Source: Wolbachia endosymbiont (group E) of Neria commutata (GTDB lineage: Bacteria; Pseudomonadota; Alphaproteobacteria; Rickettsiales; Anaplasmataceae). Taken from it: DNA of 64,000 nt. The notes under the pieces are model-generated. The model saw nothing but the letters and a program-made list of their open reading frames with translations, made no database searches and was not told where the DNA came from. The stretch's first letter is position 1. Each line of letters starts with the position of its first letter. This document shows, in pieces, positions 19,301-29,357 of this stretch. The position numbers and the translations under genes were made by a program. Location of the stretch: the NCBI RefSeq assembly GCF_964026735.1, contig NZ_OZ034692.1:248001-312000 (forward strand), given 5' to 3'.

Positions 19301-19715
19301 TATATGACTCCTCAAATTAATTAATAAAAATAACATTTGAATTAACAAATATTTCCCTATGTATAACCGATAAATTATTTAAGTCTACAGCTTTTTATTA
19401 AAATTTTTATGCAAAGAATTATTTTTATTATATTAAATAGTGTTTATATTAATACTCGATATGACAAAAAATACCCTTAAATCATATCTGCCGTTTCGCA
19501 GGGGATCTTTTACACAATTTAAGACTTATTCCCGGTATCTCACGTAGATCCCGCTAACAAGCAGCGGGATGACGAATCGGTAAATCCTACCTGAGTTAGC
19601 TCTAGATTTTCTTGGCTGCTGTATTCGAGGTTTGAGCATTGGTAAGAATTTGGTTGATTAATTACCAATTGATGTGCTATAGATTAGAAACAATCGTTTT
19701 AAATTTAGGTATTTT
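19301..19715. other. gene-free spacer with palindromic repeat and IS-end scar
   Basis: TTTCGCAGGGGATCT at 19495-19509 matches the outer end of the ISL2-like elements (TTTCGCAGGGGGTCT) and looks like a solo IS end. ATCCCGCTAACAAGCAGCGGGAT at 19548-19570 is the second copy of the palindrome seen at 18110. No open frame was found; the rest is the upstream region of trxA. Confidence 0.5.
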
Positions 19716-20039
19716 ATGAGTGATGATATTAAATCAGTAAATGATCAGAATTTCAAATCTGAGATTATTGATTACAAAGGATTTGTATTAGTTGATTTTT
19801 GGGCAGAGTGGTGTGGGCCATGTAAAAGTTTAATGCCACATATTGAACAATTGGCTAAAGATAAAAAAGACAAGATTAAAATCTGCAAATTTAACATAGA
19901 TGAAGGAAGTGAAATGCCAGGCAAACTCGGAATTCAATCTATACCCACGTTAATTATTTTTCAAGATGGTGAAGAAATTGCAAGAAGGGTAGGAGCAATT
20001 AGTGATTTACCAAGTTGGGTTGATAGCGAAATAAGCTAA
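19716..20039 (+). CDS. trxA: thioredoxin
   Basis: This small cytoplasmic disulfide reductase has the WAEWCGPCKS active site at about residues 29-38 and the cis-Pro motif SIPTLIIF near 75. Its 107 residues match the family length. It would be reduced by thioredoxin reductase and serve ribonucleotide reductase and other targets. The gene is intact and stands alone, with the CAU tRNA gene 43 bp downstream on the same strand. Confidence 0.97.
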   Translation: MSDDIKSVNDQNFKSEIIDYKGFVLVDFWAEWCGPCKSLMPHIEQLAKDKKDKIKICKFNIDEGSEMPGKLGIQSIPTLIIFQDGEEIARRVGAISDLPSWVDSEIS

Positions 20040-20082
20040 TAGACAAATTCACTTTTTTGTGTATCATAAATGTTGATAATAA

Positions 20083-20156
20083 GGGACTGTAGCTCAGTCG
20101 GTTAGAGCAGTTCGCTCATAACGAATTGGTCGTAGGTTCGAGTCCTACCAGTCCCA
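20083..20156 (+). tRNA. tRNA with CAU anticodon (Ile2-like or Met)
   Basis: This is a 74-nt cloverleaf. The acceptor GGGACTG pairs with CAGTCCC. The D-arm is GCTCAGTCGGTTAGAGC. The anticodon loop CTCATAA carries CAT. The T-arm is GTAGG-TTCGAGT-CCTAC, with discriminator A followed by CC. The text around the anticodon and variable loop (CTCATAACG...TTGGTCG) resembles bacterial tRNA-Ile2, whose C34 is modified by TilS, more than elongator Met. The call between the two is not certain. Confidence 0.9.
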
Positions 20157-20644
20157 CCGTGTTTTTTCATCAACTTATCTATGCCAAATTTAGCATAGCC
20201 CTAAAACCCGTGCCATTGGCCTACTTTTTCCCTAATATATTTTAGCCGCGTAGGTAAATTATTTTCCATAATTCATTAACTATACTTTCATAATGCATAT
20301 CTTATGGAAAACTGTCTCAACCTAGTGTGGCTTTTTTGCCCTTTTTGAGAAAATCAAAGAGTAAAGAGAAGTAAACAATTAAATTTTGTGTGATGCTGGA
20401 GAGAGATATGTTTTCTACATGAATGTAGATAAATGTGAGAAAAATGGATTTTAGCCAACTACCCTTATCTACTCTGAGCAGTCATTATGCTCCCACCAAG
20501 CAGTGCTATTCGTATCATTTCAACTTAAAATATATGAAGATTTACTATACGTCCATAATTTTCCTTTTGTGGTTAATTCAAACAGCAAACCAATTTTACT
20601 ATTATTTAATTGCTAACACGATACATTACATAATCATGTGAGGT
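20157..20644. other. gene-free spacer containing the tRNA-associated repeat
   Basis: This is a 488-bp spacer. Around 20330-20385 lies the copy of the dispersed repeat described at 13445. A 68-codon open frame (20435-20641) has no family features and no clear ribosome site, so I do not call it a gene. Confidence 0.45.
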
Positions 20645-21151
20645 ATGAAAATGGATATTAAAGTAAATTATGCAGGAATAACTAGGCGTGTTATAGCATA
20701 TTTTGTTGATGCAGTGATATCTCTGCTCTTTTATGCATTATTTTATTTATTAATTTTGTTCATATTATCAGGAGAATCTCTTGCTGACTTTTTTAGTGGT
20801 GCCTTTTCTGGTACTGATTCAGTTTTTATGTCAGTGCCATGTTAATCATTAGAAACATTACTGTTCGTAGTATTGGAAACATTGATGATAACAAAATTTG
20901 GTTGGACTCCAGGAAAATTGCTATGTGGTATACGCGTAAAAGATGCAAATACACTTGAAAATGTTTCTTTAATGCAAGCAACCATTAGATGTGTTATTAG
21001 AAAAGTTGGATTACTCATCATATACCTCTCAACATGGTGGTCGGGAGCTTTAATAATTTTGATAATACTTGCAGTATTTGACAAACGAAAGCAGTTTTTT
21101 CATGATAAGATTGTAAACACAATAGTAATAGACTGTAAACCTGCAAGCTAG
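20645..21151 (+). pseudogene. RDD-family membrane protein interrupted by one in-frame TAA
   Basis: Both halves lie in one frame. Residues 1-66 have the RDD start (GITRRVIAYFVDAVISLLFY) and the first helix pair. TAA occupies 20843-20845. Reading on gives SLETLLFVVLETLMITKFGWTPGKLLCGIRVKD, the conserved TPGK.L.G..V.D segment, then two more helices and DKRKQFFHDKIVNTIVI. Without the stop the protein would be about 168 residues, a normal RDD size. This is a single nonsense change, so the gene is recently dead or read through. The start could be 20645 or the ATG two codons later. RDD function is uncertain; some members are transporters. Confidence 0.8.
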
Positions 21152-21340
21152 TTGTTTACTTGACCTCTCCCTTTCATTGAATTTTTAATTCATATCAAAT
21201 TCACCTAAAAAGATTGTTGACACTAAAAACACATGTGTTAAAAACAAGACCATATTTTGGTGTGTGAGTAAATTTTTATAACCATTTAGCTTCATAGTGA
21301 CGATAATTTATTAATTACATTTGAGGAGGGTGAAATAGGT

Positions 21341-21786
21341 GTGAATCAGGAGCAGTTAAGTAGTGCTGCAACTATGGAAGATGATGTTGTTCAGTTGTTA
21401 CGGAACGATGTTTTAAAGCAAAGAAATATTAGTGATAAAGCTAGTATAGAAATTGGTGGGTTAATAATCAGTATAAGTAAAAATGATATAGTTAAACCTC
21501 ATCGCTCAAAGCGAGTGGTACAATATGCCAAAAGCATGTTAGATGTATTTCGCGTGTTAGGTGTCAGGGGTACATTAGCAGGTTTGGCTGAAGGTTATGG
21601 TATTGTTGAATTTGGTAAATATGCCGTTAGTGAGTTTGGTGGGTACATCCTTAATAAAATTGATGTTCTTGATAAAATCAATGAACCATTGAAGATGGCT
21701 TTTTGGATTAAGTGTAGACGGACCAGATGTTACACCACTATCTTTGGAAGAGATAGAAAGACATTTTATGAATAATGATCTTTCTA
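21341..21786 (+). pseudogene. unknown gene, frameshifted and cut by an IS5-family element
   Basis: A GTG start at 21341 is supported by GGAGGG about 12 bases upstream. The first 125 codons have no recognised fold; a Gly-rich amphipathic stretch (VLGVRGTLAGLAEGYGIVEF) may contact membranes. At about 21696 the frame must shift to keep a sensible sequence (LFGLSVDGPDVTPLSLEEIERHF, then MNNDLSR), and it then runs into the IS end at 21787. The 3' end is therefore lost. Whether the missing part lies beyond the IS at 22645 cannot be told. Confidence 0.5.
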
Positions 21787-22644
21787 GGCTCTGTGAACAA
21801 AATTTTATGAGGGCCATATAAGTGCGTCAACGAAATTTAAAAAGCCCATAAAAACTTCAGCAGTTTTGTCAAAACGAGAGAAGATGCGTCTGAAATGCTT
21901 TATTTTACAAAAAAAACACTCAACCAAATGTCTCTCCTTATAAACGTGCTTGTCATAATCTCTTTGCACTTTTCAATTCCTTTTTGGAGACTTCGCATTT
22001 TTTGTCCTCAAGACTAGCCACAAAAGCATTACTATCGTAGCCTTTATCCGCTACTACAACGGAGTTATGGACATTTTTTCTAACGCTTCGGCTTGCGTAA
22101 TTTCATTCCTTTGACCTGGAGTCAAGATAAATTTAAGTGGATTTCCGAGAGCATCAACAAGTGCATGAATCTTCGTTGTGAAGCCACCTTTGCTCCGCCC
22201 CAGAGCCTCTTGAGCTCCGGAATTTTTCTTGTATTCTGCAGAGCAAGCATGAGCTCGGACGATTGTCTCATCTATTATGGAAACTTCTAGATCCGGATCC
22301 CGCTTTGTATATTCAAGCAGCTTTTGCCAAATTCCCTTTTCACACCACTTTTTAAATCTCCTGTGTATATTCCTGTAAATTACTGTAAATTTTTGGCAAA
22401 AGTCGCCACTTCCAGACTATATACCATATTGCTTCCATGAATTTTCTCAGCCGGTTTTCATCTTTTTTGTGTATCCCTTTTATGTTTTTTAAAAACTCTA
22501 AAATTTGCTTCCTATTGTTTTCTTTTATTCATGGTAATTTCTCCATTTTTATTGCTTAATTTGGTTAAATTACCGCTTTTTCCTCATTTTTTATATCCTT
22601 TTTTCCATATTATTCTTTCATAACAAAATTTTGTTCACAGAGCC
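21787..22644 (-). mobile_element. IS5-family element (IS427-like)
   Basis: Terminal inverted repeats GGCTCTGTGAACAAAATTTT (left) and AAAATTTTGTTCACAGAGCC (right) are perfect over 20 bp and enclose 858 bp. The flanks show TA on each side (CTA before, TAG after), consistent with a short target duplication. The transposase is on the minus strand. Confidence 0.9.
21826..22536 (-). pseudogene. IS5-family transposase, degenerate
   Basis: The minus-strand frames encode the DDE core typical of the IS427 group: VSIIDETIVRAHACSAEYKK, GRSKGGFTTKIHALVDALGN, PLKFILTPGQRNE and VVADKGYDSNAFV. Several frame changes and stops interrupt it: the N-terminal helix-turn-helix part near 22380-22500 is out of frame, and stops recur after 21960. 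It is not functional. Confidence 0.8.
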
Positions 22645-23265
22645 TAGTAATGCATATGGTATAAAGTTAAGTTTTTCATATTGGTTATTATTAACACATG
22701 ACACCATGCTCATAATACTCAAACACTTCAAACGAAGTTGCATAGGAGAATGTAAAATAATCTCATATGATTTATATAATCTGCTATTGTTTATTAGTCT
22801 TATATTGTTTATTAGCTGTATATAGCTTTTTATATAACTTTCTACATGACTAGTTAGCAGTGTATATATTTCCGAATCCTGCTGTTTACAATTTGAAATA
22901 ACTTTGACTGTTTTAAGAAAATCCTCATTATTAACAAAGTCAGAATTTTTACCTTTATTTGTATTAATAATACATGTTACATAATTTATAGCATATAATT
23001 TGTATCGTTCGCTAAGTTTACTATTGCTTATTAATCTTCCAAATTTTGTATAGCTAGTCAGTAGTGCGCATATCTCAGGATCTTGCTTTTTTAAAACAAT
23101 CTTAGCTTCTTTAAGAAAACCTTCACTACTTAGAAATTCACATTCCATCCCCTTATTTATGCTTATGATATAACTTAGATACTTTATAATATGTGATCTA
23201 TCCTTTCTGTTTAACCTACCATCGCACATTAACCTTTCAAAATCTGTAATATCTATTCTTGCCAT
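22618..23265 (-). CDS. unknown alpha-helical protein, 3' end replaced by IS sequence
   Basis: This 215-residue frame is intact to the IS boundary. Its last nine residues (GSVNKILL and neighbours) and stop are read from the IS5-family terminal repeat, so the native end is missing. The body contains two diverged copies of one ~75-residue unit: KYLSYIISINKGMECEFLSS, then EGFLKEAKIVL..DPEICALLTSY, and VTCIINTNKGKNSDFVNNED, then FLKTVKVI..DSEIYTLLTSH. It is helical with no membrane segment or signal peptide. The family is not recognised. Confidence 0.55.
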   Translation of the reverse strand: MARIDITDFERLMCDGRLNRKDRSHIIKYLSYIISINKGMECEFLSSEGFLKEAKIVLKKQDPEICALLTSYTKFGRLISNSKLSERYKLYAINYVTCIINTNKGKNSDFVNNEDFLKTVKVISNCKQQDSEIYTLLTSHVESYIKSYIQLINNIRLINNSRLYKSYEIILHSPMQLRLKCLSIMSMVSCVNNNQYEKLNFIPYALLGSVNKILL

Positions 23266-23361
23266 GTGATAGTTATTAATGATATGGTAACTATAGTCTT
23301 AAATTATTAACCATACAATAATTATATTATGTTTTTATATAATTTTATTAATTTTTTTAAT

Positions 23362-24813
23362 TTACTTCTTTGAAAATAAGCTGTATGCACAAAAATAAAT
23401 AGGTAATATCTCGAGCCTGCCAAGCAGCATTAAAGCCGATAAAAGCAATTTTACTTCATAACTGAAAGAAGCGTAATTACCTGAAGGACCTATCAAATTA
23501 CTAAATCCTGGACCAGAATTTGTGAGCATGGCGGAAACTGAACTGATGCTGGTTATAAAGTCAGCATTACTTAAGTAAGACATCACTATTGATGAAATAG
23601 TGAATGTTAATATGTAAATTGCAAAAAATATCAAAACAGAATGAACTTCATCATTTTCCAAGATTTTATTATTAAACTTTACCCTATCACCTGCGTCTGA
23701 GTTTAATAAAAGACGAAAATAATTCTCTATAGACCTGAGAAGAACTATTAAACGGAAGATTTTTATGCCGCCGCTCGCAGAGCCACTGCAACCACCAAAA
23801 AAGGTCAAGAACAAGGTTAAGACTGAAATGAAACTCCAACTTACATGATCACAAATTGCATGACCGGTGGATGTAATTAAAGATGTAGTAGTAAATGTGC
23901 TGCATCTAAATGATAGCAGCATGCCCAGATCAGTATTTTTATACAACCAAAGATAGGAAAACAAAGATGAAATAATAATTATTTTGATAAAGTAAGAAAC
24001 TTGTTCATCATGGCAAACATTCAAGCGTCTTATAATTTTTAAGTAACTGAAAAAAGGCAGAGAGCCTAAAATCATAAAGATAATTGTTATGACTTCTAAT
24101 GTAGGATTGTTATAGTGTCCTATAGAATCATTATAGTTAGCAAATCCACCAGTTGATACAGTAGACATACCATGACATATAGCATCAAATAGTGACATAC
24201 CAGCTAGATAATAGAAAAATATGCATAATAAGATAAGGCTGTAATATATTGCTGTAATGTGAATTACTACGCTTCGTGTATGTGGCAATCTCTTTTTGAT
24301 AGCATCTGAATATTCAGAGTAAAGTAAATTGTTTAAGCTCAGAACCTTGAAACTAGGAAAAACTGCAATTCCTGTAGTTATTATACCAAGACCGCCTATG
24401 CCGTGCAGCATTGCTCTCCATAGCAATATTCCTGGAGATTGTTCTTCAATATTATCAAATATAGTTGCTCCTGTTGTTGTAATACCAGACACTGCTTCAA
24501 ATAGTGCATCAACGTAACTTAGATTGTTAAAATAAAATGGAATAGCTGCAAATAGAGATAAAGCAATCCAGGTACAACTAGTAATCGTGAAAATCGCTGT
24601 TGTGCCATGTAACTTATTTAATTTACCTAATAAAATAAAAGTTATACCAAATGCGCAAGTAATTATGAATCCAGTTGAAAAGTTTTTCCATTCAGAACCG
24701 AGATATTTATTAGTAATCATAGGAACAGTCATTGTGAAGCTAAACAATAATAGGAATATTCCAACAATAAATGTAATTGAGCGCAGAATTTGCAAATGTT
24801 GGCGGTTCTCCAT
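23362..24813 (-). CDS. trkH: potassium uptake protein TrkH
   Basis: This is a 483-residue inner-membrane K+ channel subunit. The four selectivity-loop motifs are visible in order: SGITTTGATIFD (about residue 109), STVSTGGFANYN (about 220), ITSTGHAICD (about 316) and MLTNSGPGFSNL (about 430). Length and helix count fit TrkH/KtrB. It needs a cytoplasmic NAD-binding partner (TrkA), which is not in the window. The next gene upstream (24981) is divergent. Confidence 0.95.
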   Translation of the reverse strand: MENRQHLQILRSITFIVGIFLLLFSFTMTVPMITNKYLGSEWKNFSTGFIITCAFGITFILLGKLNKLHGTTAIFTITSCTWIALSLFAAIPFYFNNLSYVDALFEAVSGITTTGATIFDNIEEQSPGILLWRAMLHGIGGLGIITTGIAVFPSFKVLSLNNLLYSEYSDAIKKRLPHTRSVVIHITAIYYSLILLCIFFYYLAGMSLFDAICHGMSTVSTGGFANYNDSIGHYNNPTLEVITIIFMILGSLPFFSYLKIIRRLNVCHDEQVSYFIKIIIISSLFSYLWLYKNTDLGMLLSFRCSTFTTTSLITSTGHAICDHVSWSFISVLTLFLTFFGGCSGSASGGIKIFRLIVLLRSIENYFRLLLNSDAGDRVKFNNKILENDEVHSVLIFFAIYILTFTISSIVMSYLSNADFITSISSVSAMLTNSGPGFSNLIGPSGNYASFSYEVKLLLSALMLLGRLEILPIYFCAYSLFSKK

Positions 24814-24980
24814 CGAGCTAATGTCTACTTACTTCTTGTCTATATAGTTGAAAAACTTCAAAATTACAATTTGTATGTTTACAATTCACCACATTACAGG
24901 AGAGTTAATATTTAATTCATAGGAATTAATTAAATTATAGCTTGTTGTGTTTTATAGATAATCTTATATTATTATAAACC

Positions 24981-25799
24981 ATGACTCTTAAAAAACTTAA
25001 TCTGCACTTGGTATCAGACTCAAGTGGTGAAACTGTTATATCAGTTGCAAAATCAGCGCTGAAGCATTTTAGCTCTGTGGAAACAGTTGAATATGTTTGG
25101 TCTTTTGTCAAAGAAAAAGATCAGGTCGACGGAATTTTAGAAAAAATGGAAAGTAAAAGTGATGAGCATCACTTTGTTATATGCACCATTACTGATGATA
25201 ACCTAAGGAAATATTTAAAAGACAACTGTATAAAGTTGGCAATCCCGTATCGCGCGATATTATCACATATTATCAGAGAGATTTCTTCCTATCTTGAAAT
25301 TGAAAAGGACGAAAAACTTAATTTACATACTGAAATAAATGACGAATATTTTCAGCGCATTGAGTCAATAAATTATACTATTAATCATGATGATGGTCAG
25401 AATATTCAAGATATTGAGAAAGCAGATATAATTTTGGTTGGAGTTTCGCGTACGTCAAAATCTCCGACTAGTATGTACTTAGCTTATAGAGGCTATAAAG
25501 TTGCAAATATTCCTTTTGTTAGCGGAATACCATTTTATGTCGACTTAGCAAAATTAAAAAACAAGCTAACAATAGGGTTAACAATAGATGTAAGTAGGCT
25601 AATAGAAATACGTAAAAATAGACTTACTTCAATTAATAATGAAAGTAATAACGTGTATGCTAATTATGATAAAGTACAACAGGAAATTGAGGAATCAGAG
25701 AAGCTTTTTAAGCAGAACAATTGGCCAATTATTGACGTTACACAAAAATCAATAGAGGAAGTATCGGCTACAATTATACAATATTTCAACAAAATGTAA
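24981..25799 (+). CDS. pyruvate, phosphate dikinase regulatory protein (PSRP, DUF299)
   Basis: This bifunctional kinase/pyrophosphorylase turns PPDK off and on by ADP-dependent phosphorylation and Pi-dependent dephosphorylation of an active-site Thr. The 272 residues match the family. The N-terminal segment [20 protein letters not shown] and the P-loop-like [15 protein letters not shown] (about residue 154) are the family signatures, followed by PFVSGIPF. It matters in organisms that use PPDK for gluconeogenesis or glycolysis, as Wolbachia does. The gene is intact and divergent from trkH. Confidence 0.93.
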   Translation: MTLKKLNLHLVSDSSGETVISVAKSALKHFSSVETVEYVWSFVKEKDQVDGILEKMESKSDEHHFVICTITDDNLRKYLKDNCIKLAIPYRAILSHIIREISSYLEIEKDEKLNLHTEINDEYFQRIESINYTINHDDGQNIQDIEKADIILVGVSRTSKSPTSMYLAYRGYKVANIPFVSGIPFYVDLAKLKNKLTIGLTIDVSRLIEIRKNRLTSINNESNNVYANYDKVQQEIEESEKLFKQNNWPIIDVTQKSIEEVSATIIQYFNKM

Positions 25800-25868
25800 G
25801 AAATTTATCAATTGACTAACTTCTTATAATTTATCACAATATAAGATAATTTCATTCTTACTGTGAAT

Positions 25869-25997
25869 ATGAAAGTTAAAGGATCACTAAAATCTCATCG
25901 AAATAGAGACAAAAATTGTAAAGTTGTGAAAAGGGGTGGTAAGATCTACATTATAAATAAAGTAAAGCCAAGATGTAAAGCACGTCAAGGTTCTTAG
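25869..25997 (+). CDS. rpmJ: 50S ribosomal protein L36
   Basis: This 42-codon frame begins at ATG 25869 and ends at TAG 25997. It encodes [40 protein letters not shown] and GS. The pattern MKV..SLK....R...C.VV.R.G...IIN...PR.KARQG is that of alpha-proteobacterial L36. The second pair of zinc ligands is reduced, as usual in that lineage. The protein is strongly basic and sits between the PPDK regulator and the FtsB-like gene. Confidence 0.93.
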   Translation: MKVKGSLKSHRNRDKNCKVVKRGGKIYIINKVKPRCKARQGS

Positions 25998-26050
25998 TTT
26001 TTTATTCACCTTTTTATATCATATATATCTCAATTTCTACACTTAAAGTT

Positions 26051-26368
26051 GTGGTATTTACAATTCAAAAGAAGAAAAATCTGCTCTATCTAGGCTTAGC
26101 CTTGCTCGTTTCTCTTTTTACTTTATATTTTAGTGCTAGCATAGTCACAGGTAAGCGCAGTTTATCAGTACTAATAAGGTTAAAAAAGGATATAGAGCAC
26201 AATAAAATTGTGCTAAAGAGCATCTCTTTTGAAAGAGAAAAGTTAAGTAATAAAATCCTTGGTTTATACGAAAAAAGCTTAGATTTAGACCTCCTCGACG
26301 AGCAAGCAAAAAATTCTTTAGGCTATGCAAGCCCTAATGAATTCATGATTATTCTTGACATAAAATAA
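26051..26368 (+). CDS. FtsB/DivIC-type septum formation protein
   Basis: This 105-residue protein begins at GTG 26051. One membrane helix (residues 11-31, LLYLGLALLVSLFTLYFSAS) is followed by a coiled coil (about 35-75) and a small C-terminal domain with LLDEQAKNSLGYASPNEFMI. This is the classic layout of FtsB/DivIC, the bitopic division protein that works with FtsL and FtsQ. Low sequence conservation in the family keeps the call moderate. Confidence 0.8.
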   Translation: MVFTIQKKKNLLYLGLALLVSLFTLYFSASIVTGKRSLSVLIRLKKDIEHNKIVLKSISFEREKLSNKILGLYEKSLDLDLLDEQAKNSLGYASPNEFMIILDIK

Positions 26369-26391
26369 TATGTACAGCTACAGTACTTTCT

Positions 26392-26440
26392 AAACTAAAC
26401 AACCATCACCTATAAGGTGATGGTTGTTTAGTTTTTGTCA
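26392..26440. terminator. strong bidirectional terminator between convergent genes
   Basis: This is a perfect 19-bp stem (26392-26410 with 26416-26434) around the loop TATAA, followed by T-runs on both strands. It lies 24 bp past the FtsB-like gene. The stop codon of the minus-strand AsmA-like gene (26406-26408) is inside the stem. Confidence 0.92.
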
Positions 26441-29357
26441 TAATGTGATCAAATATTCCCAATACCCTCTTTAATAGGCTTGGAGTTAGTGAAGAGATAA
26501 AATCAACAAATACGCTGCTGTTTTTGTCATCCCCACTTGCTTTATAGTCTATTGACACAACTCCTCTGCTTTTTCCACCGGTAAGAAGTTTTCCAATTAT
26601 GGGTATCCTAAGCAGAGATTTATTAATTGAATATGCCGGTATTACCTGTCCTTCAACCTGAAATTTATAATCTTTGATATCAAGCATACCACGAGTGCTA
26701 ATGCCTAATTCTGCACCTTCAAGCCAAGATTCTTCAATTTTAATAATGCCGTCTTTGTATGAAAAAGGTGCACTACATTTATAAAAGTATACACCTTCAT
26801 TTTTTATAGCGTTCATAATACCAGGAAGTGAAGACATAGATAATAAAGTAGTAAGTAGTGGAGCATCTCTGATATAGAAATTACTAATAGATAGCATACC
26901 ATAATGCTCCTCACCTTCTCTTTGAGGAGACAGATAAAAAGACAGTTTACCATTTTTCACTGATTTACTAATGCCCAAGGAACGTAAGAGCATCCCTGAA
27001 TTATCGGCATATACTTCTAGCCCTATTCCACTATATTCCGCTAGTATATTACTTTTATCCTCCAAGAATTGTCCCGTAAATTGACTTCCATTGCAATCAC
27101 CTTTGGTACATGTGAGATTTAGCTTAGCATCTTTGATAATAATCCCTTCTTTCATCATTACATTGTCAACGTTCATGTTAACTTCTATGTCGTTATGTGA
27201 CTTGCTATTACCTTTGGTGAATAAATCCAAAACATCGCTTAAGTTAATTGTCTTGCCATAAATAGTTACGGTATTTTTTTCTTTACCTGATTCAACCTCT
27301 ATAATAAAATTATAGCCCGGTAGTTGAAAGTTACTAGATTTTAAATATAAATTTTCATTTTCTACTTTTCCACTCAATTTTATATTTAAATCACTTCCCG
27401 TAATATCAAATTTATCTAACGACAATTTATCCTTACCCTTCAAATTTACAGAAAACGCAATTTTATTGTGATCCTCAAAGTGATTTTTCCATCCCAAATA
27501 ACTTGAATGTGACTCTAGCTCTGATAAATCTATATTACCACTCACATGCCCAGTCCTGTCTTGATTTATCACTGATTCTATATTTGCATTCACATAACCA
27601 CTAATGCCTCCATCAAGGTTAAATATTTTGGCGGGTAAATCTCCAGTCAAATTCCAAGCAAAACTCTCATTTTTATTGTTACTTTTTAGGTCAAATAGCA
27701 GTTGTGTATTATTCACCATCCCACTACCATTTAAATCTATAAAATCACTACCAAAATTAAGCTTAATATCATATTCGCCAAGGCTTGCATTATAAATAGC
27801 TAAATCATCAATTTCAGAATGGAAATCTGCTGAAAAGTCTACTTTTTTGCCATCAATCCTTAGATTATAAATTCGAAAATTGAATGCAGATTTTGCCATT
27901 CCGCTTATTTGATCTCTTTCAATCGTGATAACGTCATCCAGCTTAAATCTTATAGGCTCATATAAAGCGTAAGCATCACTTGTAGCTCTGCCGTCAATGG
28001 TTAACACTGAACTTTCCTTATCGAAAGAGTTCATTTCAATATCGCCACTACTAATAGTGAAATTCTGAAATTTAGCACTATTTACAGCAATTTTAAGATT
28101 GTTGTTCTTGAGAATCAAATCTCCATTTAATTCCTTAATTTGTTCAAAATCTTCGTCAAATTTTACGCTGCCATTTTCTATATCAGCGGTAACTACTATA
28201 TCTGATAAATCATCATCGATTAAATCATTGATTTTGCCATTGAAGCTTAGAACTGTGTTTAAAATATTTCCATCAATATTGTCACAATACCAACTCTGAA
28301 ATTTATTGTTTACTATACCGCTCGGTACATAAATGCATAAGTCTTGCGCAGTAAATTTACTGATATTCACCCTCATTAAAGCATGGTTGGTATTAAAATT
28401 CATTTTTCCAATCAAAGAAAGATACGTGTCTTTTAATTTAAAATGGAAATTTTTTACGCTAATAATTTTGTTACTATATATTAAATTTATATTTACACTA
28501 TTGTGAATTAAGTTCTTACTTTCTGTATTTAATGCGTATATGCTTCCATCTACAATTTCACTCTTTTCATTGATTTTTAATGAGAAATTTCCTTTTAATC
28601 CTATGTTTTCATCTAAATTGTAACTTTTAACTAATGTAGAGAGCTTGCTAAATAGTAGCAATTTTAGGTCATAAAATGTCCCATATATGTTTAATAAATT
28701 ATTGCGATTTTTTATAGTAATGGACAAATCATCCAGTAGTCCTTTTTTATCTTTTGTCTGGATATTGATATTCAAAACATTAAAACTTTCTCTCTTGCCT
28801 ATATATAATTTATCGACAAAAAACTCATCATCTGTACCTTCATTAATTGCAATGTTAGTAAATTCAATTTGCGACCCTACATTTAAGCTAAAAAAGAACT
28901 CCCTAACACGAGCGGATGTCATCTGAATAGCTTGACCACTTAGTTCTTCTTTTTTCTGGATTCCAGTTTCGGCTACTCGAATGACAGGTGTGATTGGAGG
29001 TTTAATATATACATGAATATTATCAGCCGAAACCTGAGAGAAATTTGTGCTAGCTTTGAATAAGGAACTGAACTTAAAATGTACAAAAAGCTTAGGAATT
29101 TTTATAGCAAAATTAGGATTTGCTACCGTCAGATCTGTAATAACTAGATGCGAATCTCTGTCATCTCTGTGCCAAATGACTGAGGTATTCTCCAAATTAA
29201 CTTCTGAGCCTGCAAATATTTTTGATATTTTATTTTTTACGTAAAAATCGATATAGCTAATATCAAATTCCAAAGAGTCTTCACCTTTAAAGAAAACAAA
29301 GAAGCAGGATATGAATAATAGAACTATAGAGGATAATATAATGATTTTTTTAAGCAT
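26406..29357 (-). CDS. AsmA/YhdP-like protein of the bridge-like lipid transport superfamily
   Basis: This 983-residue protein has an N-terminal signal anchor (residues 3-24, [20 protein letters not shown]) and a long all-beta body with many alternating strands. Near the end is an AsmA C-terminal-like segment with [20 protein letters not shown], then [18 protein letters not shown] and [12 protein letters not shown]. That ending is typical of the YhdP/DUF3971 group, which carries phospholipid between membranes. It overlaps the start of rnhA by 8 bp. The gene is intact, and its stop codon lies inside the terminator stem. Confidence 0.82.
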   Translation of the reverse strand: MLKKIIILSSIVLLFISCFFVFFKGEDSLEFDISYIDFYVKNKISKIFAGSEVNLENTSVIWHRDDRDSHLVITDLTVANPNFAIKIPKLFVHFKFSSLFKASTNFSQVSADNIHVYIKPPITPVIRVAETGIQKKEELSGQAIQMTSARVREFFFSLNVGSQIEFTNIAINEGTDDEFFVDKLYIGKRESFNVLNINIQTKDKKGLLDDLSITIKNRNNLLNIYGTFYDLKLLLFSKLSTLVKSYNLDENIGLKGNFSLKINEKSEIVDGSIYALNTESKNLIHNSVNINLIYSNKIISVKNFHFKLKDTYLSLIGKMNFNTNHALMRVNISKFTAQDLCIYVPSGIVNNKFQSWYCDNIDGNILNTVLSFNGKINDLIDDDLSDIVVTADIENGSVKFDEDFEQIKELNGDLILKNNNLKIAVNSAKFQNFTISSGDIEMNSFDKESSVLTIDGRATSDAYALYEPIRFKLDDVITIERDQISGMAKSAFNFRIYNLRIDGKKVDFSADFHSEIDDLAIYNASLGEYDIKLNFGSDFIDLNGSGMVNNTQLLFDLKSNNKNESFAWNLTGDLPAKIFNLDGGISGYVNANIESVINQDRTGHVSGNIDLSELESHSSYLGWKNHFEDHNKIAFSVNLKGKDKLSLDKFDITGSDLNIKLSGKVENENLYLKSSNFQLPGYNFIIEVESGKEKNTVTIYGKTINLSDVLDLFTKGNSKSHNDIEVNMNVDNVMMKEGIIIKDAKLNLTCTKGDCNGSQFTGQFLEDKSNILAEYSGIGLEVYADNSGMLLRSLGISKSVKNGKLSFYLSPQREGEEHYGMLSISNFYIRDAPLLTTLLSMSSLPGIMNAIKNEGVYFYKCSAPFSYKDGIIKIEESWLEGAELGISTRGMLDIKDYKFQVEGQVIPAYSINKSLLRIPIIGKLLTGGKSRGVVSIDYKASGDDKNSSVFVDFISSLTPSLLKRVLGIFDHIMTKTKQPSPYR

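Noticed and set aside
19301-19348. Start at 19348 for the 18599-19300 gene
   Set aside because: GAGGAG lies before 19300; the extra residues look like translated spacer.
20083-20156. Initiator tRNA-fMet
   Set aside because: The acceptor stem begins with a G-C pair and the anticodon stem lacks the three G-C pairs typical of the initiator.
20435-20641. Small gene of 68 codons
   Set aside because: No ribosome site, no family features and low-complexity composition; it lies in a repeat-containing spacer.
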